Assembly (NCBI GenBank): GCA_001599295.1 | Contig: BCGN01000009.1 | Location: 850,413-914,412 of the forward strand | DNA length: 64,000 nucleotides | DNA from: Sporopachydermia quercuum | Taxonomy: Eukaryota > Ascomycota > Sporopachydermiomycetes > Sporopachydermiales > Sporopachydermiaceae | Direction: 5' to 3' | In this document: positions 24,221 through 35,192 of the stretch, piece by piece | Layout of the letters: each line of letters opens with the position of its first letter | Position numbering within the stretch: the first letter of the stretch is position 1 | Translations under genes and position numbers: made by a program | The notes under the pieces: model-generated | Told to the model about the DNA's origin: nothing | The model's database searches: none | The model's input: the letters and a program-made list of their open reading frames with translations, nothing else

Positions 24221-24333
24221 TGAAACACATGTAGTTACTATGTCTGTTTCAAAGTAAGCGGTGAGATGTTTCAGACACATTAGGAAAACCAAAGTGTTGT
24301 TTCGTGATAGATATTCTGAAACTGATAGTTTCA
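24221..24333. promoter_or_regulatory. cluster of pheromone response elements (Ste12 sites)
   Basis: Exact TGAAACA cores occur at 24221-24227 (plus), 24245-24251 and 24267-24273 (both minus strand). They are followed by a perfect palindrome, TGAAACT-GAT-AGTTTCA, at 24317-24333, made of two near-PRE half sites. TGAAACA is the Ste12 binding core of yeast mating genes, and FUS3 is itself pheromone-induced in S. cerevisiae. Here the cluster sits 330-450 bp upstream of a Fus3-type gene. The sites are seen; binding is inference. Confidence 0.7.
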
Positions 24334-27300
24334 CAGCTTGACTCTGTTTTGAAATTATATCAATACGAAGAGAAAAGAAATGTAGTAGTAACAATTATTT
24401 TTTGTATGGAACATGTGGTATAACAATATTGTCGTTTGTTAGTGTGATCGTCAAAAAGGTACTGGTTAATCTTAGAGTTTTCTACTTGCATATGCTCAAT
24501 TGCCCGTAATTCTGACAGAAAGAGGACGAATTGCCCTTCTTTAACTCAATATTAAATACTTTTTTCCTTGTTTCGATAGAAAAAAAAGGGTTGCCAGCAG
24601 GATGAGTAGTAAGTTTCATGGCATTTATTTCGACCTATGTTATCACAGTGTATTAATCAGTCTGACATGGCTCTATATTCAAACAAGAATCGGATTGCTA
24701 AACTTTCATACTGAGTATGCGTGAGGACGCATAGAAGAGTATATATTTAGAGAAGTGGTTTAACATAAATTGCATCCGAAAACTAAAACTAAAGCTGCAG
24801 CGTATTTTCGTATTTTCAGTATGTCGTTTGGGTTTCACGTTCTACATAAGTTCCATGTGAGCTCATTAAGGAATTGTAGCATATCGAATGATGATTGATT
24901 TTGAAATATGAAATAACATCCACAACGTTATACTGAGTGGCTTTTAAACAGGAAGACATAACTCTAACCTAAAACAAGATCATTACAACAAAGGAAATAG
25001 TGTGCTTTACATGCTGATAATAGGCACATTACTAACTGTTCAGCAAAAGAAAGTATACTCCAATGCTCCGTATTTATAATAAGCCTGAGCCATCTTTCAC
25101 CAACTATAGGAAAGAAGAGTATTTATAACATCAAATTGATTCGTTTCAACTCTGCTCCATACCTTTAAGATTCCTTATCAAAGTTTGGACCCTCGATAAA
25201 GTTGACGCAGCGCTCAATTTCCTTGCATTATTCATACCTCGGGAACTGAGAAAATCAACAAGAGAAAATGGTATCTCTTTCCTCAAATTTTTCTATGAAA
25301 AACATAATAGCAGTCATAATGAGTTCTCAAAGTTCTCTGTCTTCGCTTTCAAATTCAGTATTTTCGCCTCTTGATTCCGGGTAACTTTAGTTCGGGGGAA
25401 ATGGAACTTACCGCTCTTGATATTTTTTACTTTGGTCTACCAGGTTTGGCTTGGATTTATTAGTCCGAGAAAGCCATAGCCAGTTGAAAATTAATCCGGG
25501 AGCTAACGTTTTTCCTATACCAGCTGTTTTGTTGTATTTACTGTGTGATAGATGTGTCTCAAATCAGAACCAACTAATGAAACGAGAATTGGGATGAATA
25601 TATTGCAACACCTGTAGTAGAGTTTGATTTGATATTGACAAACTGAGTTTATCAATGTTACCGAATCAATACGGTAATAGCCGTTCCATACATGAACTCT
25701 AAACCATTCAAAGGGCTGGTTGATCCTGCAATATAGCCAGAAGAATCCAAAATGGAGAGAAGTTGCAGTTGAGAATACGAATTTGAGCAGAAACCGGATT
25801 TATTTGATTTCAATGAAACCAGTAGTTATTTTGTTCAATTTCTATTTGGAGGCTTGGAGTGCTCAACAGCATTTCATTACAAAATGCTGTTATTAACCCT
25901 ACTCCTACTCTTTCGATCCCAATCGGGAATTTGCCTATTTATCGGGTAGGCTTTGAAGCTACATGAGCATCAAAATAACCATGAGTATTACTAAATGTTA
26001 CTTACGTTTCAACGAATAATTTCTACCTCGTACACCTACTGATCAAAAATTATTTTCACTTCTAGTTCTAAGGCACCTTACTCATCATCGGACGTCCTAG
26101 AATTGTCGGACAATGGGCATGAAGAACTGAGACCCTAATTGTCCCGAATGTTATGCAACCTAGATCGATAGTCCGGAAACTTAAAATTAGCTTTATAACC
26201 TAATTTTAATTTATATTTTGTAATGTGAGTTTTCCAATAAGTTTTTTCAGCCGTTTTATTGGTTTCCCTAATATGTGGTTCTTAATAATTTGAATAGTTT
26301 GAGTGAGTCTATTAGGTAGCTATCTATTATTGAAGGAGAAACATACAGAAGTTGTTCTCTAATGTCCATAATTCAGCTTAATGAGTTTTAATGCTGTGAA
26401 AACAAGGAAATTTACAAGGGGTCAATTATTGCTTCCTTCATTTACATAATTTCAATATGATAGTTGAAGTATACTTTTTGATTTACTCTCAAATAGAACC
26501 TGAAAATATACAAATGGGATATCTTTTTACTTAATCCATTCTTACAATGCTACTATTATTACATTACAATTATTCGGTTCAAATTGAGGCAAGGTGACTA
26601 GTCTAGTCGAGGTAGTGTAATTCCGGTCAAATTATTATGCTAACATGGATAATTACCAAACAAAGCATTCTGCTTCCAGTCTAACCAAGAAAGTAATATG
26701 AATGAAGAATGTCGGTATTAGGTAATTTAGGATTTAACTGGCTTCAAAATACTATTGACCAAACGGTTGAATGTAATACCTGAGAGTACTAGTTGAATCC
26801 AATTTATTTGAAACTTTTGGATGAAATTTACATTGCCGAATTTGGTAATTGATGTTGATAAGGAAATAAGGTTTTAAAGTTATCGGTAAAAAACCTTATT
26901 CTTTTAACTCACCAAGGGAATTGAACAGTTCTCCTATTAAATAGTGACACAATAAGTGTCTCTTAATATAGTCAAATTGTTGGTAAAAATTACAATTACC
27001 TTTTGTATTATAAAAGAAGTACGGGAATTGTCTTGACATATATCGTATGTTAAAGGTTAAGTAATGTGTAGCTTATTTGAAGTGTTAGAATATTACTTTG
27101 CCATTGTATTGATTGGCCATTTGTCCTCAAATAAGGTTGTAAAGTGAAAATAAAAAACTTACTAAAATAAAGTTTAACCGGACACTGGGATTGCTCTTTG
27201 TTACTATTGTTTGTCGTAATTGTTGAACTGTGAATGGTCTGCTATTGGAGTATTGAACCATTTATGAGATTTCTTCCTATTGACCACTGAGGAAAGACTC

Positions 27301-28077
27301 AAGATATTAAATGTCGTGTTTATTTTGCAAACTTACCCACTATTGAACCAACATGGTCGTTCTCCATGACACAAACTATGTCAGTGGAAATTTCACTTTC
27401 TAAGTGTCCGATTCTTTCTAATATCCTCAAGTCCAAAATCAAACCTTAATTTTATTATATTTAGACCGTTTGAACTTTAACATGTCATCTACTCTCAATA
27501 TATCTCAAATTACCATATAGAATCCTAGAAAACGTAATGAAAAATCAATAAAAACATGAATTATTAACCTTTATGGAACAAAAATATTAAAATTGTTAGA
27601 ATTTATAGTTAATAGGATCTACAAAACAAAGGAGAAATATTTCTGGCTTTCATTTTACATCCCCAGCACTCGGAAGAAATGCTCCATTAAAGTTAAACTC
27701 AATTACTTCTGCAGCAACGCACGTCGATGTATTGTAACTCTATTTTCGCCTTTTCTTAATAGTCCCATAATCTCCTGAGCTTCACCAAATACACTCTTTT
27801 CCCCTTCTTCTTAGATTCCCAATGCTCCATCACCATCTATTGGCTTAGCTTCTGTAGGATTACTATGCTTGAATCAAACAAACTGAATTAACAGTGAAAC
27901 TGCTACTTGAATTATTGCACAGCTGAAGTATTATTATAGAAAGTAGAATACAGTAGCAGTAGTTATATTCAATCACATCTATCAACATAGATAGTCATTA
28001 TTATCATATTCTATCCTTCATTCCTCTATACACAAAAATAGAGAATCGTCAACTAGAGCCAAAATCCCTTTAATTGG

Positions 28078-28083
28078 GATAAG
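28078..28083 (+). promoter_or_regulatory. GATAAG site close to GAT1 start
   Basis: GATAAG lies 93 bp upstream of the ATG of the GATA-factor gene, the binding core of its own product family. Autoregulation or cross-regulation of GATA genes is known in yeast. One six-base site is weak evidence. Confidence 0.3.
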
Positions 28084-28175
28084 AAAGAAAGCTGATACAA
28101 ATTTTTACTATATCAAACGGTTGCAATATTCAGTAACAACAAATATATCGTAATAATAGCTCTACAAGTTGAAAG

Positions 28176-31100
28176 ATGAATCCTTCTTTCTATGGTCCAG
28201 GACCTACAGGACATAATGGAGTTAATATGAATATGCACAACTTATCGAATAATCCTAACGGCAATCCGAATACAAATCCTAATCAAAACCAAAAAATGAA
28301 TCATCCCGGACCAGGTTTCTATAGTGGTGGTTTTTCCAATCATATACCCATACAACCAATTCCAATTCAACCAATGGTGCCAGGTCCAATGATGCCGGGC
28401 CAAAAGTTTTACCCGCCATATATGATCATGGATCCTAACGAGGCTGCATTTCATTCTCTGCCAGAACAATCCAATTTATCTAATATGCGGTCGACACGAC
28501 AAGGCTATCCGCAGTCTCGGATTAGTAATCGTGGAAGTTTTGGTTCAGGTCAAAGACCTAATCACATTAACGGCTTTGCTCAGAATGTCAATAACAACAG
28601 TAACAATTCAGGCCCAAATCAAAATCCAGCAGCAATCACACCAGCAGCAGGTTCAACGAATGCTAACAATTCAAATTCCCAGCAGAAATTCGATTCTGGC
28701 GATCCTCACGCAATCCAATTATGGAAAATGTATTATCGAGCGAAAGCGAGTTTACCGTACAAAGATCGAATGGAAAATCTAACGTGGCGTATGATGACAA
28801 TTAACTTAAAACGACTAAAGAAAGCAGAACAAATGCAAAAAAGGAGGTCGATATCAGGCAGCTCAACAACAAGTCATCATAGACATTCTTCTTTATCCAA
28901 TTATATTAATACCAAATTGCCACCGTCTACAAATCCAACCAATAAACTAGTTCCTGCCATTGGTGATAATAACAGCAACAACAATAATAACACTAACCAC
29001 AATAATACTAATCCAACTGGTGCAATCTCAGATTCAAGCTCTGCTTCATCTATTTCACCATCATCTAAATCTTCAGGAAGATTTTCACTATCTAGCTCAC
29101 ATGGTTTATCGTCTGGAATAATGAAAAAACCAAATCCAAAGAATATTCCATCAAGAAATAGATCAAAACAAGCACTATCACCAGCAACTGATCCAACATG
29201 TGAAGAATTTGACTATGCCGCTCATATAAGGAAAATTGGCCAGGAGGAATATAATACTGAGTCATTCCGACCAAAGAAAAGGCCAGCATCTGAATTCTCA
29301 CCATTTGTTAACCCTTCCAATCCAACTGGAATCCCATCATCAGGCATACCTGATATTCCGTATACCAGACAACCATTATCAAGTTCTGTTTCTACGTCAT
29401 CTGGAGCTTGGGGTCCATCTCCTTTGTCATCAGCACCTACTGAATGGATGTCACATTCATTACCTGCTTCTTCGTTCCACTCCCCAGTTAATGTTGATAT
29501 GCATAACGGTGATGGCAAAGAATTCGAATTCAATCTTGATCCTTTAGCTGTTGAGGGTTTAGATATGCAAATAGGTATTGATGCTATGAGTTCAAGTTAT
29601 CCTGGTCCTGGCTCAAACTTTCTTGGTTCTGATAAAAGATCTTCTACTTCACCTGAAGATAATTCAACTAAACCAACTAGTTTATATATGGCTAACTCTT
29701 TATCGGTGTCTTCGTCATCTGCTTCATTGTATGATTTCTATTCACCAAATACTAATGCCAGTGCTGCTGCTGGCGCCGGGAACAATAATGAAAAGAATAG
29801 TGTGTTCTTTGACAGTTATCATTCTGGTAATTTGGCAAACCCTGCAGCAAATGCTAATTCAAATAGAGAAAGAGCTGGAGTGAAACCAGTTAAAAGATTT
29901 CCAGGGAGTGGCACGAATCCTTCAAGTTATTCATCGACTAATACGTTATTCTCATTAAGAGGACAATCAATGAATTCTCGTTGCAGTACTGATTCAAACC
30001 TGAGCGCTAACTCATGGGATCCAAGTATATTCCACGGGAATAATTTCCAACATGTTGATCCTTCACAAGTTATTAATGGTGATATGAATGTAGAACCATT
30101 TGGTAACATTGGATTTGATATAGATGGTAAAGCGAATCATGGAAAATTTGAATTCGGTTCCGAGTCAAATTTCGACTTTGATGAATTAGATGGTGATATA
30201 ACTATGAACGATGGTATACATCGAGAAGGAATCAAATTTGGTATTAATAATAATATCAAGAACAACAATAATAATCATAACACTTCAGATGGTTCTAGTT
30301 CCCTTAAAGGACAAGGATTATCTAGATCTATATCCTCAGTTTCGTCTACTTCTACAGCAACAGCAACTGGTAGTAGTTTAACCAATGGTAATAAACTTGG
30401 AAGAAGAATTATGGGGCCTGATTCATCGGCATCTTCTATTACAACGTTGAAAGCTGAATCTACAAATAAAGCCAAACAGAAAAGAAATAGTATATCAGGG
30501 AAATCAAGCGGTGATTCTACATCAGTTTCTCCTCAAGGTGCTAATTCATCATCAAATAATAATAATAACAACTCTCAACCAACTTCTTGTACTAATTGTC
30601 ATACTCAAACAACACCATTATGGAGAAGGAATCCTGAGGGTCAACCATTATGTAATGCTTGTGGGTTATTTTTGAAGCTTCATGGTGTTGTGAGGCCGTT
30701 GTCTCTTAAGACCGATATAATTAAGAAACGTCATAGAACAAATGGACCTTCACCTGCTAGTTCAAGTCCTGATCCACCTGGAATTGACGAGAAGAGAAAT
30801 GGTAGAAAAAACTCAACTGTTAGTGCTGCACCAGCAAATGCAGCTGGTAATATTTTGAATAAGAAGAATCCAAATAAAGCAGTACCAGCAGGTTCAAACA
30901 ATCAACAAAATTTAAAGCAAAGAGGCAACGCATCTACAGCAGTAAGTAATAATACTCCGATACCAAATACTGTTGATGATAAGAAAAGTAGTACAGGAAA
31001 ATCAAAATTTAGTAAAGATTCATTAAATAATGAACTTCATGGACCATCAGGAGGACCTTTCAATATCGAAGAAGATGATTTGAGTAAATATTTACTTAAA

Positions 31101-31247
31101 TCTCCTGAGTTGTTTTCAACTAATGGTGGTGCCAATGCTGGCAAAGATTCTTTTGCCTTTTCTCCAATTGATGCTAAAGATGATAAGAATGATGAGAATG
31201 GTGATGGTAATAGTAATCAATGGGAATGGTTGACTATGGCTTTATAA
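28176..31247 (+). CDS. GAT1: GATA-type nitrogen-regulation transcription factor (Gat1/AreA-like)
   Basis: A 1023-residue factor with one GATA zinc finger, C805-X2-C808-X17-C826-X2-C829, followed by a basic tail, [11 protein letters not shown]. The fungal N-terminal AreA-type motif [20 protein letters not shown] begins at L182. The protein ends QWEWLTMAL, close to the conserved AreA/NIT2 C-terminal tail that contacts the NmrA repressor in filamentous fungi. Between these are long Asn/Ser-rich low-complexity stretches. Such factors activate nitrogen-catabolite genes through GATA sites when good nitrogen is lacking and are held in the cytoplasm under TOR control (family knowledge). Gln3 is the alternative paralogue; the LWKMYY block and the WEWLTM tail favour Gat1/AreA. 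The gene diverges from the MAPK gene. Confidence 0.88.
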   Translation: MNPSFYGPGPTGHNGVNMNMHNLSNNPNGNPNTNPNQNQKMNHPGPGFYSGGFSNHIPIQPIPIQPMVPGPMMPGQKFYPPYMIMDPNEAAFHSLPEQSNLSNMRSTRQGYPQSRISNRGSFGSGQRPNHINGFAQNVNNNSNNSGPNQNPAAITPAAGSTNANNSNSQQKFDSGDPHAIQLWKMYYRAKASLPYKDRMENLTWRMMTINLKRLKKAEQMQKRRSISGSSTTSHHRHSSLSNYINTKLPPSTNPTNKLVPAIGDNNSNNNNNTNHNNTNPTGAISDSSSASSISPSSKSSGRFSLSSSHGLSSGIMKKPNPKNIPSRNRSKQALSPATDPTCEEFDYAAHIRKIGQEEYNTESFRPKKRPASEFSPFVNPSNPTGIPSSGIPDIPYTRQPLSSSVSTSSGAWGPSPLSSAPTEWMSHSLPASSFHSPVNVDMHNGDGKEFEFNLDPLAVEGLDMQIGIDAMSSSYPGPGSNFLGSDKRSSTSPEDNSTKPTSLYMANSLSVSSSSASLYDFYSPNTNASAAAGAGNNNEKNSVFFDSYHSGNLANPAANANSNRERAGVKPVKRFPGSGTNPSSYSSTNTLFSLRGQSMNSRCSTDSNLSANSWDPSIFHGNNFQHVDPSQVINGDMNVEPFGNIGFDIDGKANHGKFEFGSESNFDFDELDGDITMNDGIHREGIKFGINNNIKNNNNNHNTSDGSSSLKGQGLSRSISSVSSTSTATATGSSLTNGNKLGRRIMGPDSSASSITTLKAESTNKAKQKRNSISGKSSGDSTSVSPQGANSSSNNNNNNSQPTSCTNCHTQTTPLWRRNPEGQPLCNACGLFLKLHGVVRPLSLKTDIIKKRHRTNGPSPASSSPDPPGIDEKRNGRKNSTVSAAPANAAGNILNKKNPNKAVPAGSNNQQNLKQRGNASTAVSNNTPIPNTVDDKKSSTGKSKFSKDSLNNELHGPSGGPFNIEEDDLSKYLLKSPELFSTNGGANAGKDSFAFSPIDAKDDKNDENGDGNSNQWEWLTMAL

Positions 31248-31951
31248 GTAGTCATTTTGGATTAGTTTCTTTTATCAATGCTGTTACTANTGTTTGCCTT
31301 ACTGTTAGTATGTTATATTTCTATTTTCTTTCAAGTTAAGTGGTGTATTATTTTTCTCTTCTCATATTCATTTTCATTATCCTTTTTTATTATGTGGTTT
31401 ACAAGGTTATAAAATCATTTCACAGGGTTTATTATGTATGTATATAAAGAAAGGAGTGATATCATTTCGTCCTTTTAATAATTAACAATAATTCTTTATT
31501 CTCGCGTACGATCAGAATAAATGGCTCACCATCAAGTCCAGACGCAGATAGAGTTATAGGATAAATAGAAGTAGTACCCATAACCAGACTTTGGAGGGAA
31601 AGGTGACAATGCTCGTTTTTCATTTTCATATGCTATTAGAAGACTGTAGTTTTCTACATTCCGGAATTTGCGAATTGCAATACGTACTAAGTATTCCTTA
31701 TATCTTCAAAGTTCTTTTACCTCTCAGTTGAATTCAAGTCACTAAAAACCATTTATTCGATAGCAGGGGACCTTTGAAATTATCAAATATTCAATATTTA
31801 TGTGGCTGGTTCATTTCTACAACAACTACTACAGACATATCAACATATCCATCATATCAACATCCAATCTCATCTCATGCTATACTAAAAATTTGTATTT
31901 AAAACTTAACTAGAACAATTATAGTAAATTACGTACAATTCATCAAGTCAA
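31248..31951. other. spacer between convergent GAT1 and HSP12
   Basis: About 700 bp between two convergent genes. T-rich 3' UTR-like sequence follows GAT1. I see no frame or repeat of note. Confidence 0.5.
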
Positions 31952-32356
31952 TTACTTCTTGCCGGTGTGCTCACCAGCATCATGAGAGAAACTGTTCAAA
32001 GTATCAGAAATCTTTTCCTTGGCGGTTTCAACATACTCCTTTGCAGTTTCGGTGTAGCTCTTAGCGGCACCTTCATCTTTTCCTTGCTTGTAGTTGTCGA
32101 ATGCACTTTGAGTAGTACCCTTGCTTTCATCAGGTTGAACTGCACCAGCTACTCTATCGGCGGCATCAGTAACAGATTCCTTAGTCTTATCATAATAAGT
32201 CTTGTCACTTTCAGGTCTGAGACTTTCAGTAGCCTTGTCAGTGAATGATTTTCTTCCAGCTATTGTCTAATGTTAGTAAAACTGAGCAAACAGCATATCA
32301 ACCGCCAAACCATCAACTAATAGATAAAGTAGATTATTTTACATACCGTCAGCCAT
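31952..32356 (-). CDS. HSP12: Hsp12/Wh11-type membrane-stabilising stress protein (2 exons)
   Basis: Exons on the minus strand are 32347-32356 (10 nt) and 31952-32259, giving 105 residues. The intron (87 nt) has GTATGT, a perfect TACTAAC at 32272-32278 and CAATAG. The joined protein starts MADAGRKSFTDKATESLRPES, then has VAGAVQPDESKGTTQSAFDNY and ends SFSHDAGEHTGKK, the layout of yeast Hsp12. Hsp12 is a small hydrophilic, intrinsically disordered protein that folds on membranes and accumulates in heat, osmotic stress and stationary phase (family knowledge). Without the intron the gene has no ATG. The upstream region has AGGGG stress elements and two TGACGTCA palindromes. The plus-strand frame over this gene is a shadow. 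Confidence 0.95.
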
Positions 32357-32755
32357 TTTTGATTGTTTATTGGGAAATAAAAGTTTTGTATAGATTTCTA
32401 GTTGATTGAACTATTCGTAATTAATCGTAGTGTATAGTATTGAATGTTTCTTTACTATGCTCTTTGATTGTTATCGAGTATTATATTCCTTCTTCTCTAT
32501 TATTGTCTTGCTTCACACACAAATAATTTAGGACGAGCGATTACTTCCTATTTATACATATTCAAATATTTCGAAATCTAACGATTTTCTATTCATTAAT
32601 TAATCATTTTCTACTCTTATTCTATCACTGGGGTCTTCTCTTTTCACTTGTATTTAACGTTTCCCCACGTCATAGAAGTCAATTTCATTCATTTCTTCTT
32701 AATGCATCACGTCAACAAAACTTGCTAAACGAAATAGTACTACTAGTATTATTTA

Positions 32756-32760
32756 CCCCT
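32756..32760 (-). promoter_or_regulatory. stress response element (AGGGG) upstream of HSP12
   Basis: CCCCT on the plus strand reads AGGGG toward HSP12, 400 bp before its ATG. A second core, AGGGG on the plus strand, is at 33127-33131. STREs bind Msn2/Msn4 and drive HSP12 in S. cerevisiae. Five-base cores are common by chance; the link to HSP12 is inference. Confidence 0.4.
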
Positions 32761-32960
32761 TTAGAACAGTATTTACCGAAGGGAATAATTGCTAAGTTGG
32801 AGAACATTTGCTAAATAATGAGAGAATAACAAATAGTGCGAGGATTGTTTGCTCGATCGATCTATTGGATAGTGAATGGTGAAATTTTCAGGATGGGGAA
32901 AGAAGGAGAGAAGATTTTGCCTAGCAAAGCGATAAGAATAACTAATTGCTTCTATGTATG

Positions 32961-33000
32961 AATTTATTCCTAATTTATTCCATATTTATTCCATATTTAT
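32961..33000 (+). repeat. short tandem repeat ATTTATTCC
   Basis: Three slightly varied copies of ATTTATTCC follow one another, ending in ATTTATAATG. A low-complexity promoter tract of unknown role. Confidence 0.6.
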
Positions 33001-33348
33001 AATGTATGATAATAATATATCAGCTACATAGTATCATATTCTCAATTATTATGAAATATAGTATCCTGTACCTTAACGTATCTCATTACCGCTCCGCTTT
33101 ATCCCACTTTAATTCTATACATAAGAAGGGGAATAATCCATTTTCATACGTTTCACTTCACAATTGCCTTCGCCTTCCGGCAAACGGAATGAATGATTGA
33201 TTGGTTGCTTGGGAGTTATGTTAACATTTTTCTTATGAGCAAACCTGCATAAGAAAATAATTAACTTGGTTGTGAATTATCCGGTGATTAGTGAGTGAAT
33301 ATTGAATGCAAATTGTTAGTGATTATTCAATTTCTATGCATGATGAGC

Positions 33349-34035
33349 TGACGTCATTAAAGGAAATTTTGGTTTGAAGGGACAAACGAAGCGACGAGGA
33401 GGCAAATGATAGATTTGGAAGAGCCAACGTATTGAATGGAACAAGAATTTGTTAGAACCGTAAAGTACACAGAAATATTATTATGAAAGAGGAATAGGAG
33501 AAGACAAAAAACAGGACACATGATCTGAACGTATTAAATGTAATGTAATGTGAAGTGAATGAGTGAAAGTAAGCAGAACACATGGGCCTTTTCAATAGAA
33601 CATAACATGGTTCGCAGTTCGGACTATCACATCTACAAAATGAATTTGTTATAGAATTGTATATAATGGCATTGAATTTGCAAAAGTGTGTATTTACTTT
33701 TCATTCCTGTTGGTTAATTATCAATGGAGCTGATTCCCCATATTTTGTTCCATCTATCAAATACCGTTGTAGAGCGAGTTGACGAGGAGTTGCACGTGCA
33801 ACTGATAGATACCTTGGTAACTACATCCTTGAATCTATGATAGCTGGAACAACAGCGTGAGCAATAATGTACTTTGCCATTAAGTTATGTAATTATCCAT
33901 ATTAAGAAAAGTGGAGAAATAGTGTGCAGCATTTTAGCAGTAAGTAACTTGATGGTTACGTTATGCCTGTAACTATATAATATGCCATAAAATCACACCC
34001 TATAAAATTCTGGATATACAGAGTGCATGACGTCA
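33349..34035. promoter_or_regulatory. two perfect TGACGTCA (CRE) palindromes
   Basis: TGACGTCA occurs at 33349-33356 and again at 34028-34035, both within the HSP12 upstream spacer. The palindrome is the target of ATF/CREB bZIPs such as Sko1, which acts downstream of Hog1 in osmotic stress. Two copies in 2.1 kb exceed chance for an 8-mer, but they are 1.0 and 1.7 kb from the HSP12 start. Confidence 0.4.
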
Positions 34036-34435
34036 AGTTAGTTCATCAATGGATTGTTCCTCTTTTATCTTTCTCTCAAACTGGTATAAGAGATAACAGA
34101 CAGTTCAGTCTAGCTGGACATTAACGTAGATTCTAGAATCATATGCTGATCACTATTGGATGATCACAACGGCTTCCTCAAATGAGTTTTATAATTGTGT
34201 AGTTAACCCATTAGCTAATTATCAGCTGACAAGATAGTCCCAACAGAGGAACAATTTCGTTGAAGCGCAAGGATAAATCTGAACTTTCGCGAACGAGCTG
34301 ATTGAAGTAAATCTCAGGTTTTAGTCACTGAAATAATTCATTAAATAGTAAAGTAAAGTTGAATTGTGGACTCGTGTTCTCTATCTTCAAAAGTATTTAG
34401 TAGCACTGCTACATGATTGAATTGTCATCTGAAGT

Positions 34436-34840
34436 CTAACGATCATTCTCTACAGTAGAACACTCAACACAATCCTTTCTTTCTTTGTTTTGTTGCTTGA
34501 TTTCAGAAACAAGATGTGTTCTGGAAGTTTGTCGATCAATATGTCCGAGATTATCTTCTTTGAAACATTGATTTCTAACTAGTTGCTTGACGATTTTGGA
34601 GTCAGGGAATCCACCATCAACTTTACGATCCCAAATCACTACATCAGGTGAAGATGCTTCAGAAATAACAATGATCTTGAACTGACCAGGTTCTGAAGGA
34701 CTTAATGCTATTTCACCAATTTTTGTCCCAAAGGTTTGAATTAGTTCCTGCAAGTACCAAACTGCTCTATTCTGCCATTTACAGCCAATACAGTATCGGA
34801 TAATTACTCTGGGGTACTTAATCTCTTGCGATTCACTCAT
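34436..34840 (-). CDS. Rdx-family (SelW/SelT/SelH-like) thioredoxin-fold protein
   Basis: A 134-residue protein with the Rdx fold signature. A first strand, YPRVIIRYCIGCKW, carries a CxxC (C17, C20); then an amphipathic helix, NRAVWYLQELIQTF; then IGEIALSPSEPGQFKI; then WDRKVDGGFPDSKIVKQLVRN. The DGGFPDSK block is diagnostic of the family. In animal members the second Cys is selenocysteine; fungi lack the Sec machinery and use Cys. Proposed roles are glutathione- or thioredoxin-linked redox functions, but the yeast substrate is unknown. The charged tail (110-134) is not part of the domain. Its minus-strand ATG is 352 bp before the RGD2 stop. Confidence 0.85.
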   Translation of the reverse strand: MSESQEIKYPRVIIRYCIGCKWQNRAVWYLQELIQTFGTKIGEIALSPSEPGQFKIIVISEASSPDVVIWDRKVDGGFPDSKIVKQLVRNQCFKEDNLGHIDRQTSRTHLVSEIKQQNKERKDCVECSTVENDR

Positions 34841-35192
34841 TATGACTTGATTGATATGGTCCCATACAACAAATTCTGTAGGATTGTTCCAGTTGTAGAG
34901 TTCTGCATTGACTTGTTGGATAATTAATCATTTTACTTCCTTAGAAAATAATAAATGTGTTAATGAGGATGGAAGAAGGCACCTTTCACATTCTCATGTG
35001 CGAGACAAACTCTCTCACTTATCACGTGATCTACAACAAAAATTCAAAGGTAGCTGTTAAAATTAATCCAAAGAGAAGATACTTGTATAAGATGTTTCAT
35101 TACAATACGTTTCTATCTATATCTTTATATCCATTTTAACCTATAGTGATCAAAGATACCTCAATTTCCAAAATTAAAAAAAAATTCCCTGT
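34841..35192. other. spacer between Rdx gene and RGD2
   Basis: 352 bp with the promoter of the Rdx gene and the 3' end of RGD2. The 60-codon frame at 34957-35139 has no motif. Nothing else seen. Confidence 0.5.

Larger units (their letters stand above)
23888..28175. other. long divergent spacer FUS3 / GAT1
   Basis: 4.3 kb of AT-rich sequence between divergent genes. Apart from the PRE cluster at 24221-24333 and a GATAAG at 28078-28083, I find no feature. An ATG-less open frame of about 86 codons covers roughly 25130-25380 (plus). Nothing resembling a tRNA, spliced gene or clear LTR was found. Confidence 0.4.
32357..34435. other. 2.1 kb spacer upstream of HSP12
   Basis: Mostly the HSP12 promoter, since the next gene upstream ends here. 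It contains STRE cores at 32756-32760 and 33127-33131, an ATTTATTCC repeat tract at about 32961-33000, and TGACGTCA at 33349-33356 and 34028-34035. No gene is seen. Confidence 0.5.

Noticed and set aside
25130-25380. ATG-less plus-strand frame of about 86 codons
   Set aside because: No start, no splice signals at either end, no recognised motif; such lengths are expected by chance in 64 kb.
26880-27420. Possible decayed solo LTR (a TGTTGG-like start on the minus strand)
   Set aside because: No matching CA end, target-site duplication or internal remnant was found; AT-rich spacers produce such words by chance.
31967-32248. 93-codon plus-strand frame over HSP12
   Set aside because: The minus strand encodes an unmistakable Hsp12; this is its antisense shadow.
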